DNA of 64,000 bases, from positions 1 through 64,000 of the forward strand of contig JBBAKL010000005.1 in NCBI GenBank assembly GCA_040403535.1. Reading direction: 5' to 3'. Source of the stretch: JAHEYG01 sp040403535. GTDB lineage: Bacteria; Bacteroidota; Bacteroidia; B-17B0; Aurantibacillaceae. The notes under the pieces are model-generated. The model was given only the letters and a program-made list of their open reading frames with translations. It had not been told where the DNA came from and searched no databases. Shown piece after piece: positions 27,301 to 35,933 of the stretch. Position 1 is the first letter of the stretch; the number at the start of each line of letters is the position of its first letter. A program made the position numbers and the translations under genes.

Positions 27301-28966
27301 TTACATAATAAACAGCTCCATTAGTTGGATTGTTTACCGAAATACTTTGCTGACCCGAAGCTGAAGGAATTGGCGTTAAATTTTGATACCATTGATAATT
27401 TGTTCCTGTTGTTGCTGTTAATATGGCCATACTTCCGCAATAAGGGGCGGATTTTGTATAATAGGTAGGCGGTGCAACCCCCACTTGCACAGTTGAGGTG
27501 GCAACACCACAGGAAATTGCTGTTACCGAAACCGTATAAACCCCTGGTGGTAAATTTGTGGCTAAACTGTTGGTCGCTACGACGGCATTTGCAGAGTTGA
27601 CCCACGTGAAATTATATCCAACGTTACTTCCAATTACCTGAGCTACAGCTGTTCCGCTGTTTCCTCCCGGACAAGTAGGCGTTGAGCCAACACTGGTAAT
27701 TTGTACACCGCTAATTTTAATTGTATCGTTTAATGTAATTGTACATCCGGTTGGAGTTTTCATTTGAACCTGATAAACCTGACCCACGATAGCCGGATTA
27801 ATGGTTAAAGTTCCGGTATTACCACCAATTGCAGGCGACATTGGAGTCATCCCTGGTAATTGATACCATTGATATTGAATATAACCGGTTGGTGCGGTTA
27901 ATACCGCTGTATTGGTGCCTGCACATAAACTTGAATGCGCACCACCTTGAGAACATTCAGCATCTACATATGCGTAAGCCCAGTGACCTGCTGCACAACA
28001 ACCACCAACGGTAAACTCTAAATTAACTGCAGTTACAGTCGCGTAAATTGGTGATGATAAATCAACACCATATTGACGCCAAGGACGATATTTATACCAT
28101 GTTCCTAAAGCACTTGTGCGGAAAGATGTATCAGTTGAAGCCATTGTTGCATTTACGTTATAAACACCACAATTACCACCAATCGGATTACCATTCTGAT
28201 CTTTTACGGTCACCTGAAACCAAGGTTGCTGGTTGGCAGAGTGTCCTCCATCATAAATACACAATGCAAACGCATAGGTAATGTTTCTGTTAGTAGGAGT
28301 AATGGCAAAATTGTAGTTTAATTTACATGCGCGGTAGTTAGCTATGGCGCCATTCATTCGGGCTGAAGCTCCATCGGTATAAAAAGGACAAACATGCGGT
28401 ACATCAGAAACTGTTTGTGTACCTACCACCTTAACAGCAATTGAATCGTACCCAAATTGATTACATGTAGGGTATACAGGATTAGTTGCCGGAATAGTCA
28501 TAACCGTATGATAATTCTGCGCATTAGTTAAACCGGCATTTGCACCGGCAGGACTTACAATTGTTGCATTAGTTTGAGTGTAAACAGGACTTAATGCACC
28601 CGCAGCGCCACAAGTCTGAGCCTGACCGGTACTTCCTCCCCAGTTACCAAAACTTCCAACTTCAAAACTTGCGTTAGGGCAACCTGCTCCTTGAGTGCTC
28701 GGGTTGGTTCCTTTAGCCATTGTATGAATCCCATAAGGATCATTCGGGTTTAATGGATGAAAATTCTGGTTGTCATAAAACTCGCGCTCAAGAGCAAATA
28801 AATACCCTTCCATATCCCCTTCAGGAATCCCTTTGGCTTTCGCATCAGCCTCTGCCTTTTTTCTGTCAAAAAAAGTAGCCTGCTTTGAGTTTTGAGCTAA
28901 AAAAGTTATTGACTGAAACAAGATAACTATTGCCAGTAACGATTTTAATGATATTGAGTTCTTCAT
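24374..28966 (-). CDS. Large secreted PKD-domain protein with T9SS type B sorting domain
   Basis: A 1530-residue exported protein: signal peptide (residues 1-25, ending FLAQ), a long adhesin-like body rich in Thr, Ser, Asn and Gly, a PKD domain near 1290-1365 (FWSFGDNATANGLSATHTY), and a C-terminal gliding-motility-type (type B) sorting domain. The sorting domain begins at VPNSFTPNGDGLNDDFRAI and contains YKMEIFDRWGERLF. The type IX system would carry it across the outer membrane and hold or release it at the surface. Two tandem modules of about 170 residues (around 970-1140 and 1140-1290) repeat the pattern GTWSG-G-NVFNP-GAGVYNLTYNT-SLCPD-ST. No enzyme domain is visible; an adhesive or matrix role is inferred. 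Confidence 0.9.
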   Translation of the reverse strand: MKNSISLKSLLAIVILFQSITFLAQNSKQATFFDRKKAEADAKAKGIPEGDMEGYLFALEREFYDNQNFHPLNPNDPYGIHTMAKGTNPSTQGAGCPNASFEVGSFGNWGGSTGQAQTCGAAGALSPVYTQTNATIVSPAGANAGLTNAQNYHTVMTIPATNPVYPTCNQFGYDSIAVKVVGTQTVSDVPHVCPFYTDGASARMNGAIANYRACKLNYNFAITPTNRNITYAFALCIYDGGHSANQQPWFQVTVKDQNGNPIGGNCGVYNVNATMASTDTSFRTSALGTWYKYRPWRQYGVDLSSPIYATVTAVNLEFTVGGCCAAGHWAYAYVDAECSQGGAHSSLCAGTNTAVLTAPTGYIQYQWYQLPGMTPMSPAIGGNTGTLTINPAIVGQVYQVQMKTPTGCTITLNDTIKISGVQITSVGSTPTCPGGNSGTAVAQVIGSNVGYNFTWVNSANAVVATNSLATNLPPGVYTVSVTAISCGVATSTVQVGVAPPTYYTKSAPYCGSMAILTATTGTNYQWYQNLTPIPSASGQQSISVNNPTNGAVYYVTYTTPQGCKDSVRMVLAQIPGGSIYVSNVKPICVTSGSVSYGVVNLSTAQLGPYSYTVTGPGGFNNILGPTTLKKDSVTGLSIGTYTANVFDGACWYSQTFTVTPYTFNYTVTPTTPTTLCITGTVPMAANFGTMVPTACGPSTGGGCASPNIVPIGTGNVANTSFTWPCIYGHYYRNNRHQLLYTAAELLAAGVQPGVISSLEFFITSKLPNGTNSSGYIGTLPGFTIKMKCTNLTTLNNTWDNTGFTTVLNAANYTPVLGWNTHTFNTPYEWDGVSSILVDVCYALNTGVSWTSNPVMPSTNIGVIRTRYSFSDSQPMCGTTSFATTSMNRPNVRFGNCGATNPANFTYSWTPSYALTSTSTQSTVATPSVSTIYTITVNPKNQTNCAQSQTVDIQVFNPITPTITSGAFCTNFAPTAITVSPTTGSWTPCAYLSGTGVFTPSLAAVGANTVAYTVGQGTCSATSTLNINMEQYNPATLTGSISPLCVSDPTINLMSLVANTTGTWSGTGITANVFNPLTAGAGVYNLTYNTNSVPTTSLCPDMSTLQVNVYTIAQPTITQVGPYCNTMAPAQLIVSPTGGVFVGVNTNAVSSTGLFDPQIAIIGTNTIGYTVTSGPCVKTTSIDINVEKFIPATLTSSVGPYCYNDAPTNLNGIVLTTGGTWSGPGVNANNFNPTFSGAGTFILTYNTHSSPTASLCPDVSTIAVHVNPQPIANIVTSTITSCVPGRITFSSPNVNTGTGFWSFGDNATANGLSATHTYTAPGNYFVTLDYMDNIGCRVYTQMPMPIVIYPSPKADFDITPSSNISIANPDVVFMNTSTILQNNTYYWNIGNIMQSTALNASYQFSQHGFMYVTLIATNEYGCTDTITKVVNVANDYGIWVPNSFTPNGDGLNDDFRAIVSPYGLDLTYYKMEIFDRWGERLFTTSDFTLGWTGAVNNNGDPLKDDIYVYKIQYKTADGEVKNKTGHVTLIK

Positions 28967-29385
28967 TGTGTATGTAGTTTTCTATTGATATTTTAAAGTT
29001 AACACATAATAAGGGGCTTGCCATGTTTTTTACTCATTTAAACAGCCATTTCACTAACTTATATTTGTTAAAAAAATAATTCGCAATTTGCTGTAATTCA
29101 TTGCGAAACACTTAGTCGCTTAATGTGTTTGGAATAAATTCGCTAAATTCTTTAATAATGGAGAACAATTCAGAATTAAATTAGTTTAATATTACTTTTC
29201 TGAAAACAGATATAGAATATTTAAATATGATTTTCAATATTTTATATAAATAATTAATACGTTTCTGAAACTAACTGGAATGAATTGTTTTTTAAAAACC
29301 GGCTAATAAATTCGAAAGATAGCGCTGTTATTGCCCGTTATAGAACATTTAAAAAAAGGGCCAAATGGCCCTCAAAGAAAACAAA
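28967..29385. other. AT-rich intergenic region
   Basis: About 420 bases between the T9SS cargo gene and nbaC. It is very AT-rich and holds only the nbaC terminator at its right end and presumably the cargo-gene promoter. I found no exact -7 box on the minus strand, no RNA-like structure and no plausible coding frame. Confidence 0.5.
29351..29372 (-). terminator. Terminator after nbaC
   Basis: AGGGCC / GGCCCT stem with a 4-base loop followed on the minus strand by seven T residues, 14 bases past the nbaC stop. Confidence 0.85.
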
Positions 29386-29907
29386 TTAAGAAATAACGGG
29401 TGGCGGATCCATAACATGTCCGCACTTTTTACAGGATCTCAAATCAGAAGAGTTGTAAAATTTTTCGAAAACCGACTGAAACTGAGATGTAATGTCTGTC
29501 AATTTAAAATATTCTTCATATAGCTTTTCATTACAATTCTCGCAAAACCACAACAATCCGTCTTTCTCGCCCTCTCTTCTTTTTCGTTCCATCACTAATC
29601 CGATGGTGTTGGAAAAGCGACGCGGGTTATGCGGGACACGTGGAGGTAGTAAAAAAATTTCTCCTTCTTTAATTGGAACCTCAACCGCTTTACCGTCTTC
29701 CTGAACCTGCACAATTATATCGCCTTCTAATTGATAAAAAAACTCTTCACTTTCGTTATAATGATAGTCTTTACGCGAATTAGGTCCGCCAACAACCATT
29801 ACAATAAATTCTGCGTCTTTATATACCACCTTATTATTTACCGGCGGTTTTAACAAATGGCGATTTTCATCTATCCATTTTTTGAAATTAAACGGGCGTG
29901 TAATCAT
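29386..29907 (-). CDS. nbaC: 3-hydroxyanthranilate 3,4-dioxygenase
   Basis: Opens the ring of 3-hydroxyanthranilate in tryptophan degradation via kynurenine, giving the precursor of quinolinate and NAD. A 173-residue cupin. All residues known from the bacterial enzyme can be placed: Fe ligands His49, Glu55 and His93, substrate-binding Arg45 and Arg97, and a C-terminal rubredoxin-like site with Cys122, Cys125, Cys159 and Cys162. It lies 31 bases downstream of asd, probably cotranscribed. No other kynurenine-pathway gene is in the window. Confidence 0.94.
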   Translation of the reverse strand: MITRPFNFKKWIDENRHLLKPPVNNKVVYKDAEFIVMVVGGPNSRKDYHYNESEEFFYQLEGDIIVQVQEDGKAVEVPIKEGEIFLLPPRVPHNPRRFSNTIGLVMERKRREGEKDGLLWFCENCNEKLYEEYFKLTDITSQFQSVFEKFYNSSDLRSCKKCGHVMDPPPVIS

Positions 29908-29938
29908 GTAATAAATTTAAATTTAATAAATCAAACTA

Positions 29939-30928
29939 TCAAACCAATTTGCTTTTAACCAAGTATTCGGCAATTTGAACAGCATTGGTGGCCGCTCCCT
30001 TTCGTAAATTATCGGCAACAATCCACATGTTTAAGGTTTTTGGCTGTGATTCATCACGACGAATTCTTCCAACAAACACCTCATCTTTTTGATGTGCGTT
30101 CATTGGCATCGGATAAATCTGATTAGCCGGATCATCCTGCAAAATGATGCCTGGCGTATTTTTCATGATTTCAAAAATATCGTTCAATTCAAATTCGTTT
30201 TCAAACTCAATGTTTACGCTTTCGCTGTGTCCGCCCATTACCGGTATGCGCACAGTAGTTGCCGTCACCGCAATTGATTTATCACTCATGATTTTTTTAG
30301 TTTCATTCACCATTTTCATTTCTTCTTTGGTATAACCGTTATCTAAAAAAACATCAATTTGGGGGATTACGTTTAAATCGATTGGGTATTTGTATGCCAT
30401 TTCGCCTTTAACCCCGTTGCGTTCGTTGTTTAACTGACTAACGGCCTTTACCCCTGTGCCTGTTACCGATTGATATGTAGAAACAACAACACGCTTAATT
30501 TTATATTTTTTATGGAGCGGGTTTAATGCAACTACCATTTGAATGGTTGAACAGTTAGGATTTGCTATGATTTTATCATTCGCGGTTAATTCGCCGGCAT
30601 TAATCTCAGGAACTACCAGTTTTTTTGTTGGATCCATACGCCATGCGGAAGAATTATCAATTACCACTGTGCCAACAGCGGCAAATTTTGGAGCCACTTC
30701 TAACGATGTGCTTCCGCCTGCCGAAAACAACGCGATTTGAGGCTTTAATGCTACAGCCTGATCAATCGAGTGAATTTTGTGCTTTTTACCTTTAAACTCT
30801 ATTTCTTTTCCTACCGATTTTTCTGAAGCTACCGGAATCAATTCAGTAACCGGAAAATTTCTTTCCTCTAAAACCTGTAACATAACAGTGCCAACTAATC
30901 CTGTGGCGCCTACTACTGCAACTTTCAT
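29939..30928 (-). CDS. asd: Aspartate-semialdehyde dehydrogenase
   Basis: Reduces aspartyl-phosphate to aspartate semialdehyde, the branch point to lysine/diaminopimelate, threonine, isoleucine and methionine. 329 residues: N-terminal NADP-binding GATGLVGTVMLQVL, catalytic Cys126 in NPNCSTIQM, the conserved STYQSVTGTG segment and active-site region VRIPVMGGHSESVNIEFE. The length fits the Gram-negative-type Asd. The gene is preceded by a leader peptide and an attenuator-like terminator (30952-31059), so its expression probably responds to charged tRNAs of aspartate-family amino acids. Confidence 0.96.
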   Translation of the reverse strand: MKVAVVGATGLVGTVMLQVLEERNFPVTELIPVASEKSVGKEIEFKGKKHKIHSIDQAVALKPQIALFSAGGSTSLEVAPKFAAVGTVVIDNSSAWRMDPTKKLVVPEINAGELTANDKIIANPNCSTIQMVVALNPLHKKYKIKRVVVSTYQSVTGTGVKAVSQLNNERNGVKGEMAYKYPIDLNVIPQIDVFLDNGYTKEEMKMVNETKKIMSDKSIAVTATTVRIPVMGGHSESVNIEFENEFELNDIFEIMKNTPGIILQDDPANQIYPMPMNAHQKDEVFVGRIRRDESQPKTLNMWIVADNLRKGAATNAVQIAEYLVKSKLV

Positions 30929-30951
30929 TTTTATTTCTTTTTTAATTAAAC

Positions 30952-31026
30952 AAAAAAGCCTCCCCGCATCGGAAAGGCTTTATGTAATTATTATAATAGA
31001 ATGTACAGCCCTTCCTATCGGAAAAG
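30952..31026 (-). promoter_or_regulatory. Transcription attenuator of asd: pause, antiterminator and terminator stems
   Basis: Read on the minus strand. Region 1 CTTTTCC (31026-31020) pairs with region 2 GGAAGGG (31015-31009). Region 2 extended, GGAAGGGCT (31015-31007), pairs instead with AGCCTTTCC (30979-30971) over 9 bp with one wobble. Region 3 AAAGCCTTTCC (30981-30971) pairs with region 4 GGGGAGGCTTT (30965-30955), making an 11-bp stem ending in six T residues, a rho-independent terminator 23 bases before the asd ATG. The 1:2 and 3:4 pairs exclude 2:3. The leader stop codon lies at the 1:2 loop, so a completed peptide favours termination, and stalling at the Lys codons just before region 1 favours antitermination. 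Confidence 0.8.
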
Positions 31027-31059
31027 TTTCTTAGTACATTTTATCTTGTTAATCATCAT
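31015..31059 (-). CDS. Leader peptide of the asd attenuator
   Basis: A 14-codon frame reading MMINKIKCTKKLFR. Ten of its first eleven residues (Met, Ile, Asn, Lys, Thr) belong to the aspartate family whose synthesis depends on or competes with Asd; four are Lys. Its stop codon sits in the loop of the first hairpin of the attenuator. It has no strong ribosome-binding site, which is usual in Bacteroidota. Whether the first or second ATG is used is unclear. The function is as a translated sensor, not a stable product. Confidence 0.75.
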   Translation of the reverse strand: MMINKIKCTKKLFR

Positions 31060-31159
31060 TTTGTGGGCAAATATCAAAAGTTTTTAATTAAATGCAAAAA
31101 ATACTTTTGACAAAGCTTACCTTCAACCCAACAAATTAATTTAAACGATTACTCACCTT

Positions 31160-32035
31160 ATGAAACAGTCCGCCTCTTCGTGGATCATACTTATTGTTCT
31201 ATCGCTAATATGGGGAAGTTCCTTTATTCTGATGAAGCAAGGGCTAGTGGCCTTTACCAGCGATGAGGTTGCGGCATTAAGAATTGCAATTGCATTTGTT
31301 TTTCTTTCTCCGCTTCTGATAAAACATTATAAAAACTTTGATTTAAAAAAGAACCTAAAAGGATTACTGCTCATGGGTGTGTTTGGTAATTTCATTCCTG
31401 CATTTTTATTTACAAAGGCCGAAACGGAAATCAGCAGCAGTTTAACCGGAATGTTAAATGCTTTAACGCCACTTTTTACAGTTCTTTTGGGAGCATTGAT
31501 TTATAAAACAAAAATCAAAAACTCTCAATTGCTTGGTGTAGCAGTAGGGCTAGTTGGCGCCGTGATGCTGTTGGGATTTAACAGCGATTCTGAATCGTCA
31601 AAAAACTTAAATTACAGTCTGTTGGTTGTTGCCGCTACATTTTGTTATGCCTTAAGCGTAAATGGTATTAAACATTACCTGTCTGACGTAAACTCCGTTG
31701 CCGCTTCAGTTTGGTCGTTCACAATTATTGGGCCTTTGGCATTGGTGTACCTTTTTTCCAGTACAGATTTCCAGCAGCATTTAATGGAGCACCAAAACGG
31801 ATATGGCTCTTTTGGATTTATATGCGTTCTTGCCATAATGGGTACCGCTCTTTCTATTATCATTTACAATAACCTTATTAAACAAGCCGGAACCGTTTTT
31901 GCCGCAAGCTGTACCTACCTCATTCCGATTGTAGCAATTGGATGGGGTATTCTGGAAGGAGAACAAATCAGTATAATACAGTTGTTTTCTGTTGCCGTTA
32001 TCGTATTAGGGGTATGGCTAATTAATAAGAAATAG
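31160..32035 (+). CDS. EamA/DMT-family transporter
   Basis: A 291-residue inner-membrane protein with about ten helices arranged as two EamA repeats (first ILIVLSLIWGSSFILMKQG; second starting near SLLVVAATFCYALSVNGIKHYL). Members export amino acids or other small metabolites. The substrate is not deducible; the divergent position next to asd makes an amino acid plausible but unproven. A TACTTTTG box at 31102-31109 may be its promoter. Its last 14 bases overlap the convergent 551-residue gene. Confidence 0.88.
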   Translation: MKQSASSWIILIVLSLIWGSSFILMKQGLVAFTSDEVAALRIAIAFVFLSPLLIKHYKNFDLKKNLKGLLLMGVFGNFIPAFLFTKAETEISSSLTGMLNALTPLFTVLLGALIYKTKIKNSQLLGVAVGLVGAVMLLGFNSDSESSKNLNYSLLVVAATFCYALSVNGIKHYLSDVNSVAASVWSFTIIGPLALVYLFSSTDFQQHLMEHQNGYGSFGFICVLAIMGTALSIIIYNNLIKQAGTVFAASCTYLIPIVAIGWGILEGEQISIIQLFSVAVIVLGVWLINKK

Positions 32036-33677
32036 CCTTAACGCAATTCTTATTTAACAATTTGCGCAAATTGAATTTGCTTAAAGTTTTGATATAATCC
32101 ATTTCTGAATTTGACTTTTGCTCAATTAGCTTTATCAGTTGTGCTTTCTGTTGAATATTTAAGTAGTTTAAATCAATACAAAGACTTAAAAACATATTTA
32201 GTTTATTTAAACCAACTTGATTTTTGCGCACAAAAGAAGCAGACAATTTCAATTCCTTAACAATTTGTTTTTTTGATTCTGAAACCGCTTTTGAACGATC
32301 GCCCTTATATCTTTCGGCAATCACTTTTGTAATAAATTTACTTATTAAGGATGGATTATCAGGGGCAGCATGTTTACTGAAATTGACAAATACATTTCCT
32401 GCCGTAAATTCTTTTAATGTTTCTATCGAGGAGCGATATCCTTTTACTGATGCAATTTTTGAAGCTTCTGTTGAAGCTAATTGATTTAATTGCTGACTTA
32501 AAGGACGGAAACCAAAACGGTAATAAAACCAAAACGCGCCAGACTTTAATCCTTCCGGATTGTTTTTACCGAACTGATACGGCTCTACTTCAAAATACTC
32601 GGCACCGAACGCGTTTTTATATGTCCTTAATAATTGTGCAAAAACAAATGCTGACTCTCCGCCCCTAAATGCTTCAAAAATATTAATGCCTAATAACGAC
32701 CGATGCCCAAACAGCCATCCTCCGCCATACGCCATTGGATAACCGTTTTTATACATCATAAAACCAATATATGATTCTAATGGAAGGCGTCGATTCGGCA
32801 ACATGCTAAACAAGGCAATTGACAAGCCATGTTCAAGTTCGTAGTACCGCACACCTTCTTCATTGCAATAGGTAACAGGGTCGGTTTCTCGATTCAACAA
32901 AGCCAAAGCTGTTCGGGAAACATTGATGATTTTGTTTTTTTCTTCCCTGCTAATCTTTTTAGCTTCCGGAAGCTTTTTATTAATTAGTGCCGCTTCGTCA
33001 AACTTTTTTAATATTCCATTGCTGTGATAATATGTTTTTTCAGGAAACAAATTGCCGAAACTGCGTGAAAATTTTCGGTTATCTCCTTTAATCGTTATGT
33101 ATACTTTTAGCGACTCGAACAGTTGTTCTTTTAATGCATCAGGAGCATTGATTGCGTCTAATTGATTTACGATCCACGCTAGTTTTTCATGTTTGTCTTT
33201 TGTTCCACTAACCTGTTCTATCCATTTTTCAGAATTAAGTTTTTCATCCGACAACATCTCAAATTCCATATCAGGAAAAGCGTATTTAAACACTTCTTTT
33301 GGATGCGCTCCGTTTTCATCGAGAGAATGCATCAACACATCCGTTTTGTATTCTTTTAATAACCATTTAGCAAGACTCCAGCTAAACGCACCGTCCGTTC
33401 TGCAATTGGTAATCCCGCTTATCACAAGTTTTTCCTTTTGATCAGAACTTAGTTTTTTTATTTGTGTCCCAAGTCGCTCCATTTCGGTAGCAGCAATATC
33501 GCGAATGGCTTCATTTTCAGGATATGCCAAGGTAAACAACAAAGCATCGTGATACTTTTTAATGAGTGTGGGTGAACTTAATTTCTTGCGAGATAAAGCT
33601 TCAAAAGCAATTAGTTTTTGCTGAGCAGAAGTTTCATTAAAAGCTGTTAGTGTCTTTTTAAGATTTTCAAAACCCAT
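32022..33677 (-). CDS. Uncharacterised protein with GNAT-like segment
   Basis: A 551-residue soluble protein with no signal peptide or membrane helix. I do not recognise a named family. The N-terminal 250 residues look all-helical. Around 300-395 the stretch YIGFMMYKNGYPMAYGGGWL to GAFWFYYRFGFRP resembles the beta-bulge and C-terminal YxxxGF region of GNAT acyltransferases, which is only a suggestion. The C-terminus is helical and Lys-rich. It overlaps the EamA gene end-to-end by 14 bases and lies downstream of the S46 peptidase terminator, so it has its own promoter or none visible. Confidence 0.75.
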   Translation of the reverse strand: MGFENLKKTLTAFNETSAQQKLIAFEALSRKKLSSPTLIKKYHDALLFTLAYPENEAIRDIAATEMERLGTQIKKLSSDQKEKLVISGITNCRTDGAFSWSLAKWLLKEYKTDVLMHSLDENGAHPKEVFKYAFPDMEFEMLSDEKLNSEKWIEQVSGTKDKHEKLAWIVNQLDAINAPDALKEQLFESLKVYITIKGDNRKFSRSFGNLFPEKTYYHSNGILKKFDEAALINKKLPEAKKISREEKNKIINVSRTALALLNRETDPVTYCNEEGVRYYELEHGLSIALFSMLPNRRLPLESYIGFMMYKNGYPMAYGGGWLFGHRSLLGINIFEAFRGGESAFVFAQLLRTYKNAFGAEYFEVEPYQFGKNNPEGLKSGAFWFYYRFGFRPLSQQLNQLASTEASKIASVKGYRSSIETLKEFTAGNVFVNFSKHAAPDNPSLISKFITKVIAERYKGDRSKAVSESKKQIVKELKLSASFVRKNQVGLNKLNMFLSLCIDLNYLNIQQKAQLIKLIEQKSNSEMDYIKTLSKFNLRKLLNKNCVKAISY

Positions 33678-33718
33678 AAAGCAAAATTTCTATTAAAAGT
33701 GCAGAAAATAATTCAAAT

Positions 33719-33746
33719 AAAAAACCCTCTCAGATTACTGAGAGGG
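33719..33746 (-). terminator. Terminator of the S46 peptidase gene
   Basis: A perfect 9-bp stem CCCTCTCAG / CTGAGAGGG with a 4-base loop, followed on the minus strand by a run of six T residues, 21 bases after the stop. Confidence 0.9.
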
Positions 33747-33767
33747 CTTTAAAGAAATTGAATGCTA

Positions 33768-35933
33768 TTAGTTTTTACGTAAGTCTAATTCGCTAATGAT
33801 GTTTGTAGCTCCGCCTAATTTTTCAATTACCCATAACACATATCGAACATCCACATTAATTGTGCGGTTAAGATCCTTATCAAATGTAATTTTATGGCTT
33901 AAGGCCTCGTAATTTCCGTCAAATGCCAAACCAATTAATTCGCCCTTTGCATTAATTACAGGAGATCCTGAGTTTCCACCTGTAATATCGTTTGTAGTAA
34001 TATACGACACAACAATATCATTTACGGTTGGATCGGCATACTGACCAAAATCTTTCTTATTAGCCGCTTCAATTAAGTTAGCAGGTAAATCAAACTCATA
34101 ATCCCCCGGCTTGTATTTTTCTAAAACACCTTTTAATGTACAAACATGACTGTATTTAACTCCGTCACGTGGCGTATAAGATTTAACATTTCCGTATGAT
34201 ACACGCATTGTAAAGTTAGCATCAGGATACATTTTTTTACCCTTGTTCATCTCTAAAATACCTTTTAAATAAGTACGCCCTAAATAATTATTTTGAGCCG
34301 TAAAATCCATAAAGTATTTCTGATAGTTGGTATTAAAGTTTGAGTTAAACGAGTTGGCAACCATAAATGCAGGATCTTTGTGAAGAGCCGCCGTATCTGG
34401 ATTAGCCATAAATGCTTCGAATTTTTTTGAATCTAATAACATGGTGTTATTAAATACATGATCAGCAAACATAATGTAAGCTTGCTTGTTTTTCAACTCA
34501 CCGAATTTTGAATTTATCCAATTGTAAAATCCTTTTGGGTGTTGAGTTGCATCAACATCTTTATAAAAACTTTCTGTTACAAAAGCCAAAATGTTTTTAT
34601 CAGAAGTTACGTCTTCTCCTTTAAGAAACGCCTCGTGTGCTTTCTTTAATAAGTTTACTGTTTTATCGATATCTTCCTTAGACGCGTCTTTTTTGCTCAT
34701 TACAGCATCCAAACGCTGCATATTTGCAGCCATTGCAATAAGCGGTGAGCCCATAATTCCTTCGTTTAAATACACACGGTGTTTAGCATACGGTCTCCAG
34801 GCATCATAAATTTTTGCGTATTCACTGAATAAATTTTCATATTCAGGTTTGCCCTTTGCCCAAGTGGCAAATGCTGCTTCGTTAGCTTGTTTTTCCTCGT
34901 AAGTTTTAAATTTTAATAGCTGTTTTGATTCTCCGTCAAAAAACTTCCAGTAGTTAGCAACACCAGCATAGTATCCTGCTAATTTTAATTTTACTGCAGG
35001 ATCTTTAATCATTTCCTGGTACATGAATTTTAAACGCTGATCGCGTAAACTAACCAAGGATGGGTTTTCAATATCAGTTTTTAATTTAACACCATAAGAT
35101 GTTTCATAACGGTTAGTGCCTCCTGGATAACCAAAAATCATTGCGAAATCGCCGTCTTTAACTCCCTTAATAGACACCGGAAGTGAGTATTTTGCTTTGT
35201 ACGGAACATTATCAGATGCATAATCTCCAGGCTTTCCATCTTTAGTCATATATACTCGGAAGATTGAAAAATCACCGGTATGACGTGGCCACTCCCAATT
35301 GTCAGTATCCCCACCAAATTTCCCAATGCTTTCAGCAGGCGTACCTACTAAACGAACATCTTTAAAACGCTCGTAAACAAAAAGTAAATATTGGTTTCCT
35401 TTAAACATCGATGCAACACGCCCTTCGTAACCAGTACCTTCTGTTTCTTTATTAGCAATTTCAGCCAAGATGCCATTCAATTTCTGCATTAACTCAACCG
35501 CTTTAAAATCTTTAGTTTTTTCATTTACCTTGTCGGTAACATCCACAATCTTTACTAAAAACTGTGCGTGTACACCGGGAGCAGGAATTTCTTCTTGCTT
35601 TGATTTTGCCCAAAAACCGTCACGTAAATAATTATGCTCAACTGTTGATGCAGCTGCAATTGCGTTGTAACCACAATGGTGATTCGTGAAAATTAACCCT
35701 TCTTTACTTACAATTTCTCCGGTACATCCGCCACCAAAAATAATAATGGCATCTTTTATACTAGCCTGATTGATACTGTAAAGTTGCTCTTTGGAAAGTT
35801 TCAATCCTTTTTTTACCATATCAGCATAAACCTGCTCACCTAATAACATTGGTAACCACATGCCCTCATCGGCTTTAGCCACCTGTTTACCTAAAAAGTT
35901 AATGGCTAAAATAAATACAAGAAAACGTTTCAT
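33768..35933 (-). CDS. S46 family dipeptidyl-peptidase (DPP7/DPP11 type)
   Basis: A 721-residue periplasmic serine peptidase that removes dipeptides from peptide N-termini and feeds peptide uptake. It has a signal peptide (1-21) followed by the family-typical DEGMWLP. The catalytic triad is visible as His85 in TNHHCGYNAI, Asp221 in HTGDFSIFR and Ser657 in GGNSGSPV. Length and motifs match P. gingivalis DPP7/DPP11. The residue that separates the hydrophobic-specific (DPP7) from the acidic-specific (DPP11) type cannot be aligned with confidence by eye. Confidence 0.95.
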   Translation of the reverse strand: MKRFLVFILAINFLGKQVAKADEGMWLPMLLGEQVYADMVKKGLKLSKEQLYSINQASIKDAIIIFGGGCTGEIVSKEGLIFTNHHCGYNAIAAASTVEHNYLRDGFWAKSKQEEIPAPGVHAQFLVKIVDVTDKVNEKTKDFKAVELMQKLNGILAEIANKETEGTGYEGRVASMFKGNQYLLFVYERFKDVRLVGTPAESIGKFGGDTDNWEWPRHTGDFSIFRVYMTKDGKPGDYASDNVPYKAKYSLPVSIKGVKDGDFAMIFGYPGGTNRYETSYGVKLKTDIENPSLVSLRDQRLKFMYQEMIKDPAVKLKLAGYYAGVANYWKFFDGESKQLLKFKTYEEKQANEAAFATWAKGKPEYENLFSEYAKIYDAWRPYAKHRVYLNEGIMGSPLIAMAANMQRLDAVMSKKDASKEDIDKTVNLLKKAHEAFLKGEDVTSDKNILAFVTESFYKDVDATQHPKGFYNWINSKFGELKNKQAYIMFADHVFNNTMLLDSKKFEAFMANPDTAALHKDPAFMVANSFNSNFNTNYQKYFMDFTAQNNYLGRTYLKGILEMNKGKKMYPDANFTMRVSYGNVKSYTPRDGVKYSHVCTLKGVLEKYKPGDYEFDLPANLIEAANKKDFGQYADPTVNDIVVSYITTNDITGGNSGSPVINAKGELIGLAFDGNYEALSHKITFDKDLNRTINVDVRYVLWVIEKLGGATNIISELDLRKN

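Noticed and set aside
30952..31059. Lysine riboswitch upstream of asd
   Set aside because: The region is too short for the lysine aptamer and lacks its multi-helix junction; a translated leader with mutually exclusive stems explains it better.
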